Assembly: GCA_937881505.1 (NCBI GenBank)
Contig: CALGEM010000032.1
Location: forward strand, 1 to 16,486
Source of the DNA: an uncultured euryarchaeote
Lineage (GTDB): Archaea; Thermoplasmatota; Poseidoniia; Poseidoniales; Poseidoniaceae
DNA: 16,486 nt
Reading direction: 5' to 3'
Shown here: positions 9,001 through 14,230 of the stretch, one piece after another
Layout of the letters: each line of letters opens with the position of its first letter
How positions within the stretch are numbered: the stretch's first letter is position 1
Notes under the pieces: model-generated
Database searches by the model: none
Told to the model about the DNA's origin: nothing
What the model saw: the letters and a program-made list of their open reading frames with translations, nothing else
Translations under genes and position numbers: made by a program

Positions 9001-9697
9001 CGAAGTATTCAGCAGCCTCTGGGAGGACTGGAACCTCACGGAGAATGAGGTTCTGCTTGACCTGAGTGGTCTCGACTGTGTAGTCCAAATCGTATCCTTC
9101 AGCGAGTGGGTATCGGATGACATTGCCACCGACTTCCACACCGTTCGCGGCTGGAGCCGTGATGAAAGGCTCAGGAGCTGAACCCGATTCATCAAGGGTC
9201 ACGAGCATAGGGTTGATACCGGAGATCACCGGTTCAACAAACTCGTTTGCCTGTACCGAGATGCCGTTAGCGACTTCAGGGGCGAAGTAGGTCATGAAGG
9301 TGTTCTCCGTGACTCCCCAGCCCTCTGGGTAGGCCTGAATGTTCAGGTCAATGTCTTCCCAAGTTCCGTCACCCGACATGTAATGGAGAGGCTCGTTGGC
9401 CACCATTTGGGTAATCGTGCCGTCCTCGTTGAGGAAGGCCTTGGTCTTGGCGTCTCGCATCCCTTGTAGTTCAAGCGATGGGTCATATTCGTATTCTGCT
9501 TCAGCAAGCTTTTCGGGGAGCGCGAAGTAATCTTCTGCTCCAGTCGAGTCTGCTTCCACAGACTCCACGGTTGCCGTTGTCTCGTTGTTGTCAACGTAGC
9601 CGCTCATTGGCATGAGCACCATCAATGCGCACAACAACAGTGCAACCCCGATACCGCCGAAGACGGTCTTTTTCTGGTTATTCTTGTTTCCCAACAT
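1..9697 (-). CDS. Giant modular secreted surface protein, beta-helix and DNRLRE type (C-terminus beyond window)
   Basis: I translated 3232 codons without meeting a stop; the frame leaves the left edge, so the C-terminus is missing. Start ATG at 9697 follows GGGGTGA with a 7-nt gap; an ATG at 9704 is out of frame and stops early. Layout by residue: 1-35 positively charged start and hydrophobic helix (signal or anchor); 113-129 TWxDID-type motif and 320-332 YPIAIDPSI motif, both typical of the region before DNRLRE domains in RHS/YD-type proteins; 340-371 tyrosine-rich strip; 333-533 DNRLRE-like domain ending HLLVTYS; 533-928 and 929-1290 duplicated Ig-like plus nidogen-like unit; 1333-1752 beta-helix 1; 1793-1872 TDSNG Ig-like linker; 1913-2152 beta-helix 2; 2161-2452 jelly-roll/MAM-like pieces around a Tyr/Gly/Pro-rich stretch; 2453-2640 beta-helix 3; 2642-2778 TDTNG linker; 2779 onward beta-helix 4 (NosD-like rungs such as NNNFVDCGVGVF) with a beta-sandwich at about 3110-3207. 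Likely an extracellular adhesin or glycan-binding protein; this role is inferred, and no catalytic residues were identified. No RHS repeats were seen. Domain names rest on motif reading, not on a profile search. Confidence 0.93.
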   Translation of the reverse strand, partial: MLGNKNNQKKTVFGGIGVALLLCALMVLMPMSGYVDNNETTATVESVEADSTGAEDYFALPEKLAEAEYEYDPSLELQGMRDAKTKAFLNEDGTITQMVANEPLHYMSGDGTWEDIDLNIQAYPEGWGVTENTFMTYFAPEVANGISVQANEFVEPVISGINPMLVTLDESGSAPEPFITAPAANGVEVGGNVIRYPLAEGYDLDYTVETTQVKQNLILREVPVLPEAAEYFGLSEGLRMPVGYALYSGETMLGEELFKTQEDLQIRNIETGELLAEIPAPVIIEPGAEEPYMGTFFIQVYGPEILLITVVESDWLLDEDRVYPIAIDPSIRVNSATGGYCYIYYAYCYTSSYRYHYRYYGSYYYIPWHKYTFTSSTALPSGATVDKIEWKKYMNYAYGSTRTFQVKVLEACGMAPRYSYSMGSGSCSGSSISASYLARNYGGTAARSLKASIGLSPSAATVSSSGTGWKTVNLCNSATACAATSGGVSIITNALNNAGTVGIGEYYTGGSTYFYTYAIASGSRNSHLLVTYSGGTDSDAPTSDFVPYTGLDSYIEGERTLFIKLTDMSGIDTTSSGAPVLYYSTDGGSSWSTTTYGLGSNNQFDAGELVSIGTCSTTATDCRFKARVDALSYGDDFQYYWKFQDLNQGSNGANVGYEPALTGTQTTPTPYQVDIVDPANAPTSHKKMTVLTTDVHAGSYFNPQGFFDRQMTYYSNSDEYFFEFDTSNCGTGSSSCFYTGTSTFYGNWLARGNVAPAYGYYGMNSGTNKFNQNLWNNNGDGYLWISAKNGPSMNLIFVYNSAKNAWATVGVDTETGIDTPLTGGSQATASVSYGYTQAYKFAIPGDITGDFGTFSWNATQTTTTANRLCVTTNGWYYFYRSISTDRCTSAYYMIYGSTSSYRWSGFALGSGYYGRQASTGDITYKVGNVAPTPDTFKPEMIHSPMQDSHAKTRTVSVTILDAGDPAAGLNTSTAAGTGPTLYHRITPDGGSAGSWVSTAMSQEAGKTRAQCALGACTWSADIEDLEVKDTVEYYFKAQDVSTVSSGINTNTSSTYSFERGDPNKVFVVEWRDMAYYTYGQLCTVQALFYDVTNEIEYKYDSNCRTTYNSWSIGYMDQTRQKGASIAHSSSTSFNSNPGHVPTTSNFRISTSSTSHAWESFDKGLVEVTNADTALTGTSNGRPYLYYCISSYYWNTYKARCNANIDIPAGFEFEYFGTTYDGDDSNDRIQLSRQGSMYFISNGNTNVERNLWTYHQPALPYSGSSLARPGTIAPFWTGYNQYYCYVTSSQDCSTYYRVMPYEGKGTDVTADITSDPVWDLTDSPIRINPTNDYLVVSSDLTIKPGVQIQVAAGKGISFDGSCTKMTALGNSTHPINFTGLNGGEWVGMAFTDDCTSAGGTDDRHQFSHVNFNNTSDAVFRSGSRHDNSGPSCGSSTADCNTGNYTMSDVTFTNVGAVFTHGSGQGTVVTMEDFSVDGVDEACFNFPENSIATLKEGTIKNCNTDGKSWGGAIVNYPGSTAGALHAENLTVENSYVNFIDVDLQHVTVSNVSVTNPSAQTGVAIDSMFGSNSNVVLNNVDVDSYANSGINAMGSIQMTDVDFGSANLWLIPGGWSQTGNGPSSSNAVFDTVTAGDITMQRIHPGTFTDITAEDVSLSGSSIVTETLQMDNWDIDAFTVSGCGWSMIVDSPSFESFKSSCSSSSAKNQISISDATIAHGSSSAHVIDGRNSHITLGESAVTSTSVSSGTVELAKARSGTNVVLIDVDLNSNACSDSSGDTGNCAYDVSSSSSNPSMVYFGGLGNVSVYRQTPNGKVYKADHSVTASLLDSSMNELFQVGRHTTDSNGNTDVWVVVADSDGTTYEDHIVRAFGTAGQNETYPDDYPDATLASDWYPSGGYTWGTHLDLALEPAPIVFNDPSLNCNKLLTDQAYTNLSANYNSATSTFTFDDTSITVAADIMLDTCGFELQGGSLRVLSTATSSPVITIKDSGFLTANNDGTSGSPASIRAVSSTYGLHMDIQNGGTLTLDNANMRDIAWDTTTESGLYIGNGATLNMMDSATIFGASATADEMATVKIQGGSANIDSSSIINTGQTGTAIWIENSGATLTDIIVKNAAIGIQSYNGAPQVDGFTSNGNTVGINAYGGMSLPTIYRSTSLSGQTAGWTTYKIDLSTYLGTGNYMQVGANSVFAGGNAHPSYNYATSKYYFITDRMNIMFEDDAGNAWNITDSGQEGYYPYGSNDPAVTGGTHTYNGGDGGAPSWHCNYYGYDYGPNYQSYEGYYYYLYRYWLGQSVSWPNYYDAPDEFGFGWESTDFSPTGNFQSRYPYKYWGYYSPSFYFGGVYAPPEGSNGQPSTGPGQPGNVGNPPSYAAGGYPNNYGVCLDYAYTYYMNSGEGARMTYPVVDISGAVANGGNISKVYLWMDVLHRGADNYQDRYDFVARSGNDPSDLGEYVRESGTPLFKEGTITGADTGIEIGGAFAAGHFEDIDVVGPTQAGLEVVGQTSASANRVNVSSGNYGVLVSNTASGQMDLENMDLENQAVAGIYYQADLGGDLTGTFTGSAGAAFKYASRTSATVELSNMNIENNAVGIETDGTGDFILTDVVMSNTKDVLITGAATMEYIEGSIDTSTVEVTGSGEFTRLRQVDITLQANVSGVAEDVDGTTVILKDADGTVTGMADTDTNGVANDITFVTQTIDSGSCASICVSNLNGYEAVASATIDYFWSGSSNNAADFRYVFHTMSLTDTAGNSDTVYLEDEFTARICYTSTAYIKQERCASGISTSGSRTFSNGLVEYGYLRSHSGSDLAGETVMMDAPFMYLSQGKHNWNGSTWISTASYDFEGNNRMYPYYSGESSLYMHDASVTAVAVSGSGVPQGFTLGYRYYSLNVDMDNTTISGVASVIGAMGYGYYNQYELDFFKLTNNTFVHYKGYTQLNNAINLGDVCVIMNGGDGNIVDNNNFVDCGVGVFAERSPYYYSHNTNEIGVDNLTVTNNHFEDGGEISDVWLYTSNEAQGVTITDNEFNPSSGHAVAIYNGKTQDVLIQDNTVVGGDDAFYLNRVADFTIDGNDIGGISDSTSTGVYIFRGSGNITDNTLTDADGGMYLDSMEAPPSPTSSLCSIGSSDYRRSTSCSWNLASGKTAEVNLGTDSWGYEISIEITKPDGTKDSWPTYSFNSNAQYSPLRTYSDAGNYTLAVADSWGDGGATISVVESSGGSGSYLGPDVSGNTIGLSTGRTS
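5828..8101 (-). repeat. Tandem duplication of a ~380-residue Ig-like/nidogen-like unit inside the giant gene
   Basis: Two consecutive units, residues about 533-928 and 929-1290, share ordered landmarks. The Ig-like part ends YYWKFQD (D645) in unit A and YYFKAQD (D1039) in unit B, and both carry a Cys-loop before it (CSTTATDC and CALGAC). Next come QMTYYSNSDEYFFEFDTSNC (710-729) and the matching stretch ending EYKYDSNC (C1103). Last come RLCVTTNGWYYFYRS (867-881) and RIQLSRQGSMYFISN (1227-1241). Offsets between matched landmarks are 394, 374 and 360 residues, so the units are diverged and differ by small insertions. DNA-level identity is not obvious, which points to an old duplication. Confidence 0.7.
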
Positions 9698-9704
9698 ATG
9701 TCAT

Positions 9705-9711
9705 TCACCCC
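9705..9711 (-). promoter_or_regulatory. Shine-Dalgarno site of the giant gene
   Basis: GGGGTGA on the minus strand, 7 nt before the ATG at 9697. It contains GGTGA, complementary to the usual archaeal 16S rRNA 3' end. It fixes the start choice over the out-of-frame ATG at 9704. Confidence 0.75.
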
Positions 9712-9749
9712 ATACGGACTGTATGCAGTGCATCCCACGCCTTACACCA

Positions 9750-9757
9750 TTTATATT
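9750..9757 (-). promoter_or_regulatory. TATA box of the giant gene
   Basis: AATATAAA on the minus strand, preceded by CCAACC where a BRE would lie. It is about 53 bp before the start codon, which predicts transcription starting near 9725-9730 and a leader of roughly 30 nt. An 8-mer GGCGTGGG (plus-strand 9734-9741) lies 7 bp downstream of TATAAAT and recurs in the promoter of the 1050-residue gene. Confidence 0.7.
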
Positions 9758-9778
9758 GGTTGGGGTGCAAAATCTTTG

Positions 9779-9852
9779 AAAAAATATTCAACTTGAGGAG
9801 ATGACTGGTGTATTTCGATTAATAATTCTCCACCAAATGACATCTCTTCAAG
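9779..9852 (-). terminator. Imperfect hairpin plus T6 after the AT-rich gene (candidate terminator)
   Basis: Arms at 9791-9810 and 9831-9852 are imperfectly complementary: the reverse complement of the first, CACCAGTCATCTCCTCAAGT, is matched by CACCAAATGACATCTCTTCAAG with a small indel and a few mismatches. The loop is 20 nt. Read on the minus strand the hairpin is followed by a run of six T (9779-9784). It lies between the stop of the upstream gene and the TATA box of the giant gene. T-rich tracts also occur at 9856-9860 and 9866-9871, earlier on the same transcript. It could instead be a regulator site for the giant gene. Confidence 0.45.
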
Positions 9853-9968
9853 AGGAAAAATCAACAAAAAATATCAGTTGGTGAAGGCACATGCACCCTT
9901 CTTGATATAACCAACACACACGGTGGCGCTTGAACTTCAATGCAGATTCCGTGAAGATAACCTATGCA

Positions 9969-10817
9969 CTAACCTTGCAAGCGGCTTGACGCGTGATCAA
10001 AATTGAGCAAGAATTGTTTTCGAAACCTCTGAACAGTCGCCTCCCCGGTCAATAAGATAGCTTGGTCCCCCAACTCTTCCGACAGGTGAGAAGTTTGGTA
10101 CGTCCACACAATCTCGTTGTCCCAAATTCCAAAATCAACCGGGTTTTGGAGTTCATCAGTACCCCCAATCCATTGTTCAACACTCATGACCTTGACATCA
10201 ACATTACCTGCAGTGGCATCCCTTTCCATCCTTTGGTGCAAACCTTCGTTATCCAAATCCGATTTTTTGACAACGAATAACCGCTTCACTGCGATTGGAT
10301 TTTCTGAACGATTTGCGGCATCATACAGTTTTTGGGTGTAAGCATCCACTCCTTTACCAAGTGCTTCCTCTCCTCCAATCCATATTGAAATCGCGAGCAA
10401 TTCAGTGGTAACATTGGATGCAAATTGCATTGGGAGGGTGTTGATTGACTCCCTATCAAGTACAAGACGCCCGTTCCTCGCTGATTCAAGGATTGAGGTT
10501 GTTTTTTCAATCAACTCTGAGGAATACTTCGTAAAAATCACATTATCTGCCGCAACAATATCATTAAGCAAATTGTAAATCTTGTTCGATTGATGGCGCT
10601 TTGCATTTTCACTGACCTCCATCGAAATCAATTCAGATGTTTCTCTCAAAGCAGTAGCCAATCCTAAACTGAGAAGAAAAAGAGCCGATAATAGCGAAAC
10701 AATCCAGCCTGACTCATTTGATGCAAACTCTGTGATCAACCCGATAATTGCTGAAACTGGCACGGTAATGATGTATGTCAAATTTGATGCCTTCATGCCA
10801 ATTCCTCGTTTCACCAT
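9969..10817 (-). CDS. Membrane protein with two N-terminal helices and a cytosolic domain, possibly PLD-like sensor
   Basis: A protein of 282 residues from ATG 10817, or 275 from ATG 10796. The second start has GAGG with a 7-nt gap, the same spacing as the other two complete starts, so it may be the true one. Residues about 10-29 (TYIITVPVSAIIGLITEF) and 38-58 (WIVSLLSALFLLSLGLATAL) are membrane helices. A polar, probably helical stretch follows (about 60-135). The C-terminal part (about 140-275) alternates strands and helices: AISIWIGGEEALGKG, then AVKRLFVVKKSDLD, DVKVMSVEQW, and DFGIWDNEIVW. That order resembles the phospholipase-D-like sensor domains attached to some regulators, but I see no HKD catalytic motif, so catalysis is unlikely. 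Role unknown; membrane-tethered sensing is a guess. Base composition is distinctly lower in G+C than the flanking genes (one counted 60-nt line, 10561-10620, has 23 G/C against 34 in 2401-2460), which suggests acquisition or different constraint. It is transcribed in the same direction as its neighbours but separated by 214 and 271 bp, so probably its own unit. Confidence 0.85.
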   Translation of the reverse strand: MVKRGIGMKASNLTYIITVPVSAIIGLITEFASNESGWIVSLLSALFLLSLGLATALRETSELISMEVSENAKRHQSNKIYNLLNDIVAADNVIFTKYSSELIEKTTSILESARNGRLVLDRESINTLPMQFASNVTTELLAISIWIGGEEALGKGVDAYTQKLYDAANRSENPIAVKRLFVVKKSDLDNEGLHQRMERDATAGNVDVKVMSVEQWIGGTDELQNPVDFGIWDNEIVWTYQTSHLSEELGDQAILLTGEATVQRFRKQFLLNFDHASSRLQG

Positions 10818-10818
10818 G

Positions 10819-10850
10819 ATAAATTAATTTCGGCTTGAGCGGTCTTGAGC
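10819..10850 (-). promoter_or_regulatory. AT-box preceded by a helically spaced direct repeat
   Basis: On the minus strand two copies of GCTCAAG (10850-10844 and 10840-10834) are spaced exactly 10 bp and end 3 bp before an AT-rich block, AAATTAATTTAT (10830-10819). This lies directly upstream of ATG 10817. The AT block may be the TATA box, but its distance to either start (0-25 bp) would give a leaderless or nearly leaderless message, which conflicts with using the GAGG site. The doublet looks like a regulator site next to the core promoter. Confidence 0.4.
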
Positions 10851-10941
10851 ATGCCTGCATCCGTTGAGACCTGCAAACAAGGTTGAAAAACCCCAAACTC
10901 AAAGGACGAAGAGAAAGTTAAACTCAAGGTTGTAGAAAAGG

Positions 10942-10981
10942 GAATGAGAAAAGGCCAGGAGGGTCGCCTTGGCGACCCTCC
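10942..10981 (-). terminator. Hairpin terminator of the 1050-residue surface protein gene
   Basis: A perfect 11-bp inverted repeat, GGAGGGTCGCC (10958-10968) and GGCGACCCTCC (10971-10981), with a 2-nt centre. It starts 50 nt past the stop codon at 11032. On the minus strand it is followed by GGCCTTTTCTC, a T-rich tail. Position and form fit a transcription end for the gene to its right and isolate it from the AT-rich gene to its left. Confidence 0.7.
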
Positions 10982-11031
10982 CAGCGTTGTACACCTCAGA
11001 GAGGTGGATGTGCTTCAGCACAGGTTAGGGA

Positions 11032-14000
11032 TCAGTAATCCCAGTCCTTGCCTTCGCCGCCTTCACCGTCTCCACGGGAGAGGATGAATGCACCTGCGAT
11101 GAACGCCACGATGACAACGCCACCGATGAGGCCCCAGGTCCACGTTGGAACGCTGGACGAGGTATCATCGCCGGTGTCGCCGATGGTGCCGTTGCCGTCG
11201 TTGGTGTTGCTGCTGTCAGAGACACGGGTGTCGATGATGGAGTTCATCGAGGCAGCAGCGTCCATGTTCATCAACGCGTCCATGGGCACAGCGGTGAAGA
11301 AGTACTCTTGACCGGTGCGGATGGCTGGCATGTCAATGCTGACAGTGGTTGCGTCAGCACCCATGGCTGCGTCGGGGCAGGGCGTGGGCATCTCACCGAT
11401 GGTGAAATCCTCAGTGGACCAGCACACGTGCCACATGGCGACATCGCTGGCATCACCGGTGATTTCCCACGTGACGACCCACTGGCCGTCAACGGCGGAC
11501 ACTGCAAGGTTGGTTGCTGCAACATCTCCGTCGACTTGCTTGTCGGCGACAACGCTGGCAATTCCGGGAGTGGAACAGCCTTGCTCGTTGCAGACAGCAA
11601 CTTCAACGTGGTAGGTCTCACCGTGAGTGGTTTGAGAACCGCTGTAGGTGTACGAGCGGTCTTCGTCAGCAACGGTTGCTTCGAAGGCATCGGTACAGTC
11701 GGCTTGAGCAGCACAGATGCTCACGACAATGCTGTCGGAGGTCAACAAGGTGCCGGTGATGTCCCAGTTCATGGAAATAGCGCCACCACGGGTTGCTTCA
11801 GCACTGAATCCACTGACAGAGGCATCAGGGATGGAGGCTTGGGCGAGTTCGCCGCCCATCAGCACCATGGTACCGGCTGGAACAACAGGGGTGTTGTCTG
11901 GCACGTCGTAGGTGAACATCTCGGTGCTGGCGTCAACATCGGTTGCGGTGTCGGAGAGGATGATCCACTTACCCGAGCCGTCGATGTACCAAAGCGAGGT
12001 TGCTTCGAGGTCCTTACCCACAATAACGGAGATGGACTGGTCAAGAACGTCGCTTGCCGTGTAGGTCGTGCTTGGAGCGTAGTCCATAGCGGCGACTGCG
12101 GCGTAGGTGCCGGTGAAGCCTTCAAGCTGAACTGCGTCGTAGGACGAGGCGTCCATATCGGTCAAGGTACTGATGGTGAACTCCGACTGTCCGTTGTAGT
12201 CAAGGCTGTATTGAACCTCAACACCAGAGTCGGTGGTGGCCGTAGCCACTGCACTGTTCCAGACGAACATGTCAATTTCCTGGGAGACTTCACCCATGTG
12301 GGCGTCGGTGACGACCACGGTGACCGGCGAGTTGCCGATGAAGTCAGGCAGCACAGGCGAGGTACAAACAGTTGCACCCTCGGCTTGACTTCCAGTACAA
12401 CCACCAATTTCGCCACCGGGGTATGAGTAAGCGAAGGTGAGGCCATCACCGGATGGGTCGTCCACGTCAAAGGCTGAGACAGCGAAGACGAGAGGTTCTT
12501 CCTGACCGACGACGATGTCGCCTTCCGTGGTCAACTCAAAGGAGGTAATGACTGGAAGGTTGTTGACAACGTCAACGACCATGGTGACATCGTTGTTGCT
12601 GGTTCGCATGTCCACGCCGCCGGTCCAAGGAACGGGGTCGGTGTCCGTGCTGGACTTCTCGTTCATGTGGAGGCTGAAGTCGATGGTGTATTCACCGGGT
12701 TCCATGGTGGTGAACATACAGACCGAACCGCCCATAATGCCCAGTGGGGACCAAGTGTAAGGCATATCAACGCCTTCAATGCACTCCGTGAGTACACCCG
12801 TAGCCATCTGTGTACCGTCAAGCGAGACGGTGTAGGAAACGTTCCAGCCGTATTCCTTGGTCATCTTGCTACCACGGTGTTCAACATCAGCGTAAACAAG
12901 GGAACAGCCGACGTTGAGGTCGCCGTCCTCGCCTTGTTGCGTGAAGGTTGAGGCAACGCCGCTGCAGTCAGAGTTGTAGCCTTGGTAGACGCCCATGCGA
13001 GAGATGCGGATGTCGTCGTAGACATCGGTGCTTCCCGAGATCATGTCTGAATCCGTCTTGGGTCGGTCATCGCCGTCTTGCGCTACTTCGCAGAAGTTGT
13101 TCCAAGTGGTGACGTTTTCGTTGCCCTCGGAGGCTTCGGATGATTCCACGCACTCCTCGTACTGACCGTACATGGTGTACTCAATGAGTTCTGCCGTGAG
13201 TTCCCACGATGCATCGGATTGAACACCGGGCGTGATGGCACCGGAGATTTCCCAAGTCGTTTGGTAGGAAAGGACGGCTCGGCTGCCCGTTTGGGTAGCG
13301 TTGGGGTCCGTTTCGTTGGCGTAGGTGTCAACGGTGGTCGTGGTTCCTGCAACCACGTCGTTGATGGTCAGTGCGTCGCCTGCTGGACCAATTTGGCCAG
13401 AGGCTTGACCGGAAAGAGCGAGACGGACAGTAACCTCTCGTGGACTGAAGGTGTCTGAGCCATCAGCGGTGACCTTCAACTTGAAGTCGATGTCACCCTC
13501 TGTGGAACTGGCGTCAAAGGAAGAGGACTCCAATTCCTCGGGACCGTTACCAATGTCAGCAACCCAGACGAGGTCAACTTCGACGTCGTACCAGTCCTCG
13601 ACGAGAACGTAAACGAGTTCGGCGTTGTTGGCCGTGTCGATATCGGTGGGGGCACCCACTGAGATTTCAACAAGGTATTCGCCACGGGTGGGCGTCCAGG
13701 TGATGTCGCCGTTGCCGCCATCAAGTTGGAGAGTGGACTTGCCGCCACCGAGGAAGGAACCTGCAGCCAATGGGTTGACGCTACCGTCGTAGAGACAAAC
13801 GGTGATGTCGTCACACATGACGTTGGCGTTTTCCCAAATCAAGTCGTTGCCAGTTGCGTCCTTGGCAACGCCACCGACAGCACCGCTCGAGTCGGTGAGG
13901 TAGATGGTGACCGTGTACGACAACTCGGTGATGTCCGCATCACCATCGTTCTTGATGAACGCAGAGAAGGTTGTCTCTTCGCCCACTTGCAAGGTGTTGC

Positions 14001-14184
14001 GGCAACCCTGGTCGTTGCACGTGGTTTCTTTTGGCGTTGTGATGGCAACCACCGTCGCATCCGCTCCAGAGCGTGCGCCGGTTTCCTCGATTACCACTTG
14101 TTCTTCTAGCTCATGCATGTCCATGCCGGCGAGGAAACTCGTCAGCAACAACATCACGAGGATTACAGGTGTCATATTCTTCAT
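11032..14184 (-). CDS. Secreted, C-terminally membrane-anchored multidomain surface protein (1050 aa)
   Basis: Start ATG at 14184 follows GGGGG with a 7-nt gap and a TATA box about 50 bp upstream. Residues 1-20 form a signal peptide (basic start, then PVILVMLLLTSFLAG). About 38-200 is CARDB-like, with ETTFSAFIKNDGDADI and later GEYLVEISVGAPTDIDTANN, typical of archaeal exported proteins. About 200-540 is further beta-rich sequence I cannot name. About 555-660 is PKD/cadherin-like (NNLPVITSFELTTEG ... VTVVVTDAHMGEVSQ). Two fibronectin-III-like domains follow (about 789-880 and 889-985). An acidic Ser/Thr/Asp/Gly linker (about 990-1010) leads to one membrane helix (about 1016-1035) and the tail GEGGEGKDWDY. 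The protein therefore projects outward from the membrane. Short cysteine pairs recur, including CNDQGC near residue 58 and CNEQGC near 870, probably disulfides. No enzyme motif seen. Likely a structural or binding envelope protein; the partner is unknown. Terminator follows at once, so monocistronic. Confidence 0.93.
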   Translation of the reverse strand: MKNMTPVILVMLLLTSFLAGMDMHELEEQVVIEETGARSGADATVVAITTPKETTCNDQGCRNTLQVGEETTFSAFIKNDGDADITELSYTVTIYLTDSSGAVGGVAKDATGNDLIWENANVMCDDITVCLYDGSVNPLAAGSFLGGGKSTLQLDGGNGDITWTPTRGEYLVEISVGAPTDIDTANNAELVYVLVEDWYDVEVDLVWVADIGNGPEELESSSFDASSTEGDIDFKLKVTADGSDTFSPREVTVRLALSGQASGQIGPAGDALTINDVVAGTTTTVDTYANETDPNATQTGSRAVLSYQTTWEISGAITPGVQSDASWELTAELIEYTMYGQYEECVESSEASEGNENVTTWNNFCEVAQDGDDRPKTDSDMISGSTDVYDDIRISRMGVYQGYNSDCSGVASTFTQQGEDGDLNVGCSLVYADVEHRGSKMTKEYGWNVSYTVSLDGTQMATGVLTECIEGVDMPYTWSPLGIMGGSVCMFTTMEPGEYTIDFSLHMNEKSSTDTDPVPWTGGVDMRTSNNDVTMVVDVVNNLPVITSFELTTEGDIVVGQEEPLVFAVSAFDVDDPSGDGLTFAYSYPGGEIGGCTGSQAEGATVCTSPVLPDFIGNSPVTVVVTDAHMGEVSQEIDMFVWNSAVATATTDSGVEVQYSLDYNGQSEFTISTLTDMDASSYDAVQLEGFTGTYAAVAAMDYAPSTTYTASDVLDQSISVIVGKDLEATSLWYIDGSGKWIILSDTATDVDASTEMFTYDVPDNTPVVPAGTMVLMGGELAQASIPDASVSGFSAEATRGGAISMNWDITGTLLTSDSIVVSICAAQADCTDAFEATVADEDRSYTYSGSQTTHGETYHVEVAVCNEQGCSTPGIASVVADKQVDGDVAATNLAVSAVDGQWVVTWEITGDASDVAMWHVCWSTEDFTIGEMPTPCPDAAMGADATTVSIDMPAIRTGQEYFFTAVPMDALMNMDAAASMNSIIDTRVSDSSNTNDGNGTIGDTGDDTSSSVPTWTWGLIGGVVIVAFIAGAFILSRGDGEGGEGKDWDY

Positions 14185-14188
14185 GTCT

Positions 14189-14209
14189 ATACCCCCGAAG
14201 GTTCGGTAT
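14189..14209 (-). promoter_or_regulatory. Leader hairpin overlapping the Shine-Dalgarno of the 1050-residue gene
   Basis: On the message, ATACCGAA-CC-TTCGGGGGTAT can fold into a stem with a small bulge of G. The GGGGG ribosome site (14192-14196), 7 nt from the ATG, lies inside the 3' arm. Pairing would hide the site, so translation could be structure-controlled. The fold is read by eye. Confidence 0.4.
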
Positions 14210-14214
14210 CCCTC

Positions 14215-14222
14215 CCCACGCC
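14215..14222 (-). promoter_or_regulatory. GGCGTGGG element shared by the two surface-protein promoters
   Basis: GGCGTGGG lies 9 bp downstream of TATAAAT here and 7 bp downstream in the giant gene promoter (9734-9741). It falls near the predicted start of transcription in both. Confidence 0.4.
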
Positions 14223-14230
14223 ATGCGTCG

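Noticed and set aside
623..9181. Many long open frames on the plus strand opposite the giant gene (for example 623-1408, 2408-3262, 5831-6577, 6584-7501, 8591-9181)
   Set aside because: All lie in exact register with the minus-strand codons. They arise because the giant gene rarely uses TTA, CTA and TCA, whose complements would be stops. Their products are Val/Arg-rich without domains, whereas the minus-strand frame gives coherent domains.
8700..9697. RHS-type polymorphic toxin
   Set aside because: Only the N-terminal and DNRLRE-like modules match; no YD repeats, no core protease-like shell motif and no toxin domain appear in the visible part.
1..9697. Several adjacent genes or a broken gene instead of one giant frame
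   Set aside because: No in-frame stop and no frame change; landmarks of successive domains stay in one register throughout.
9969..10817. Active phospholipase D or nuclease
   Set aside because: No HxK(x)4D motif is present in the cytosolic domain.
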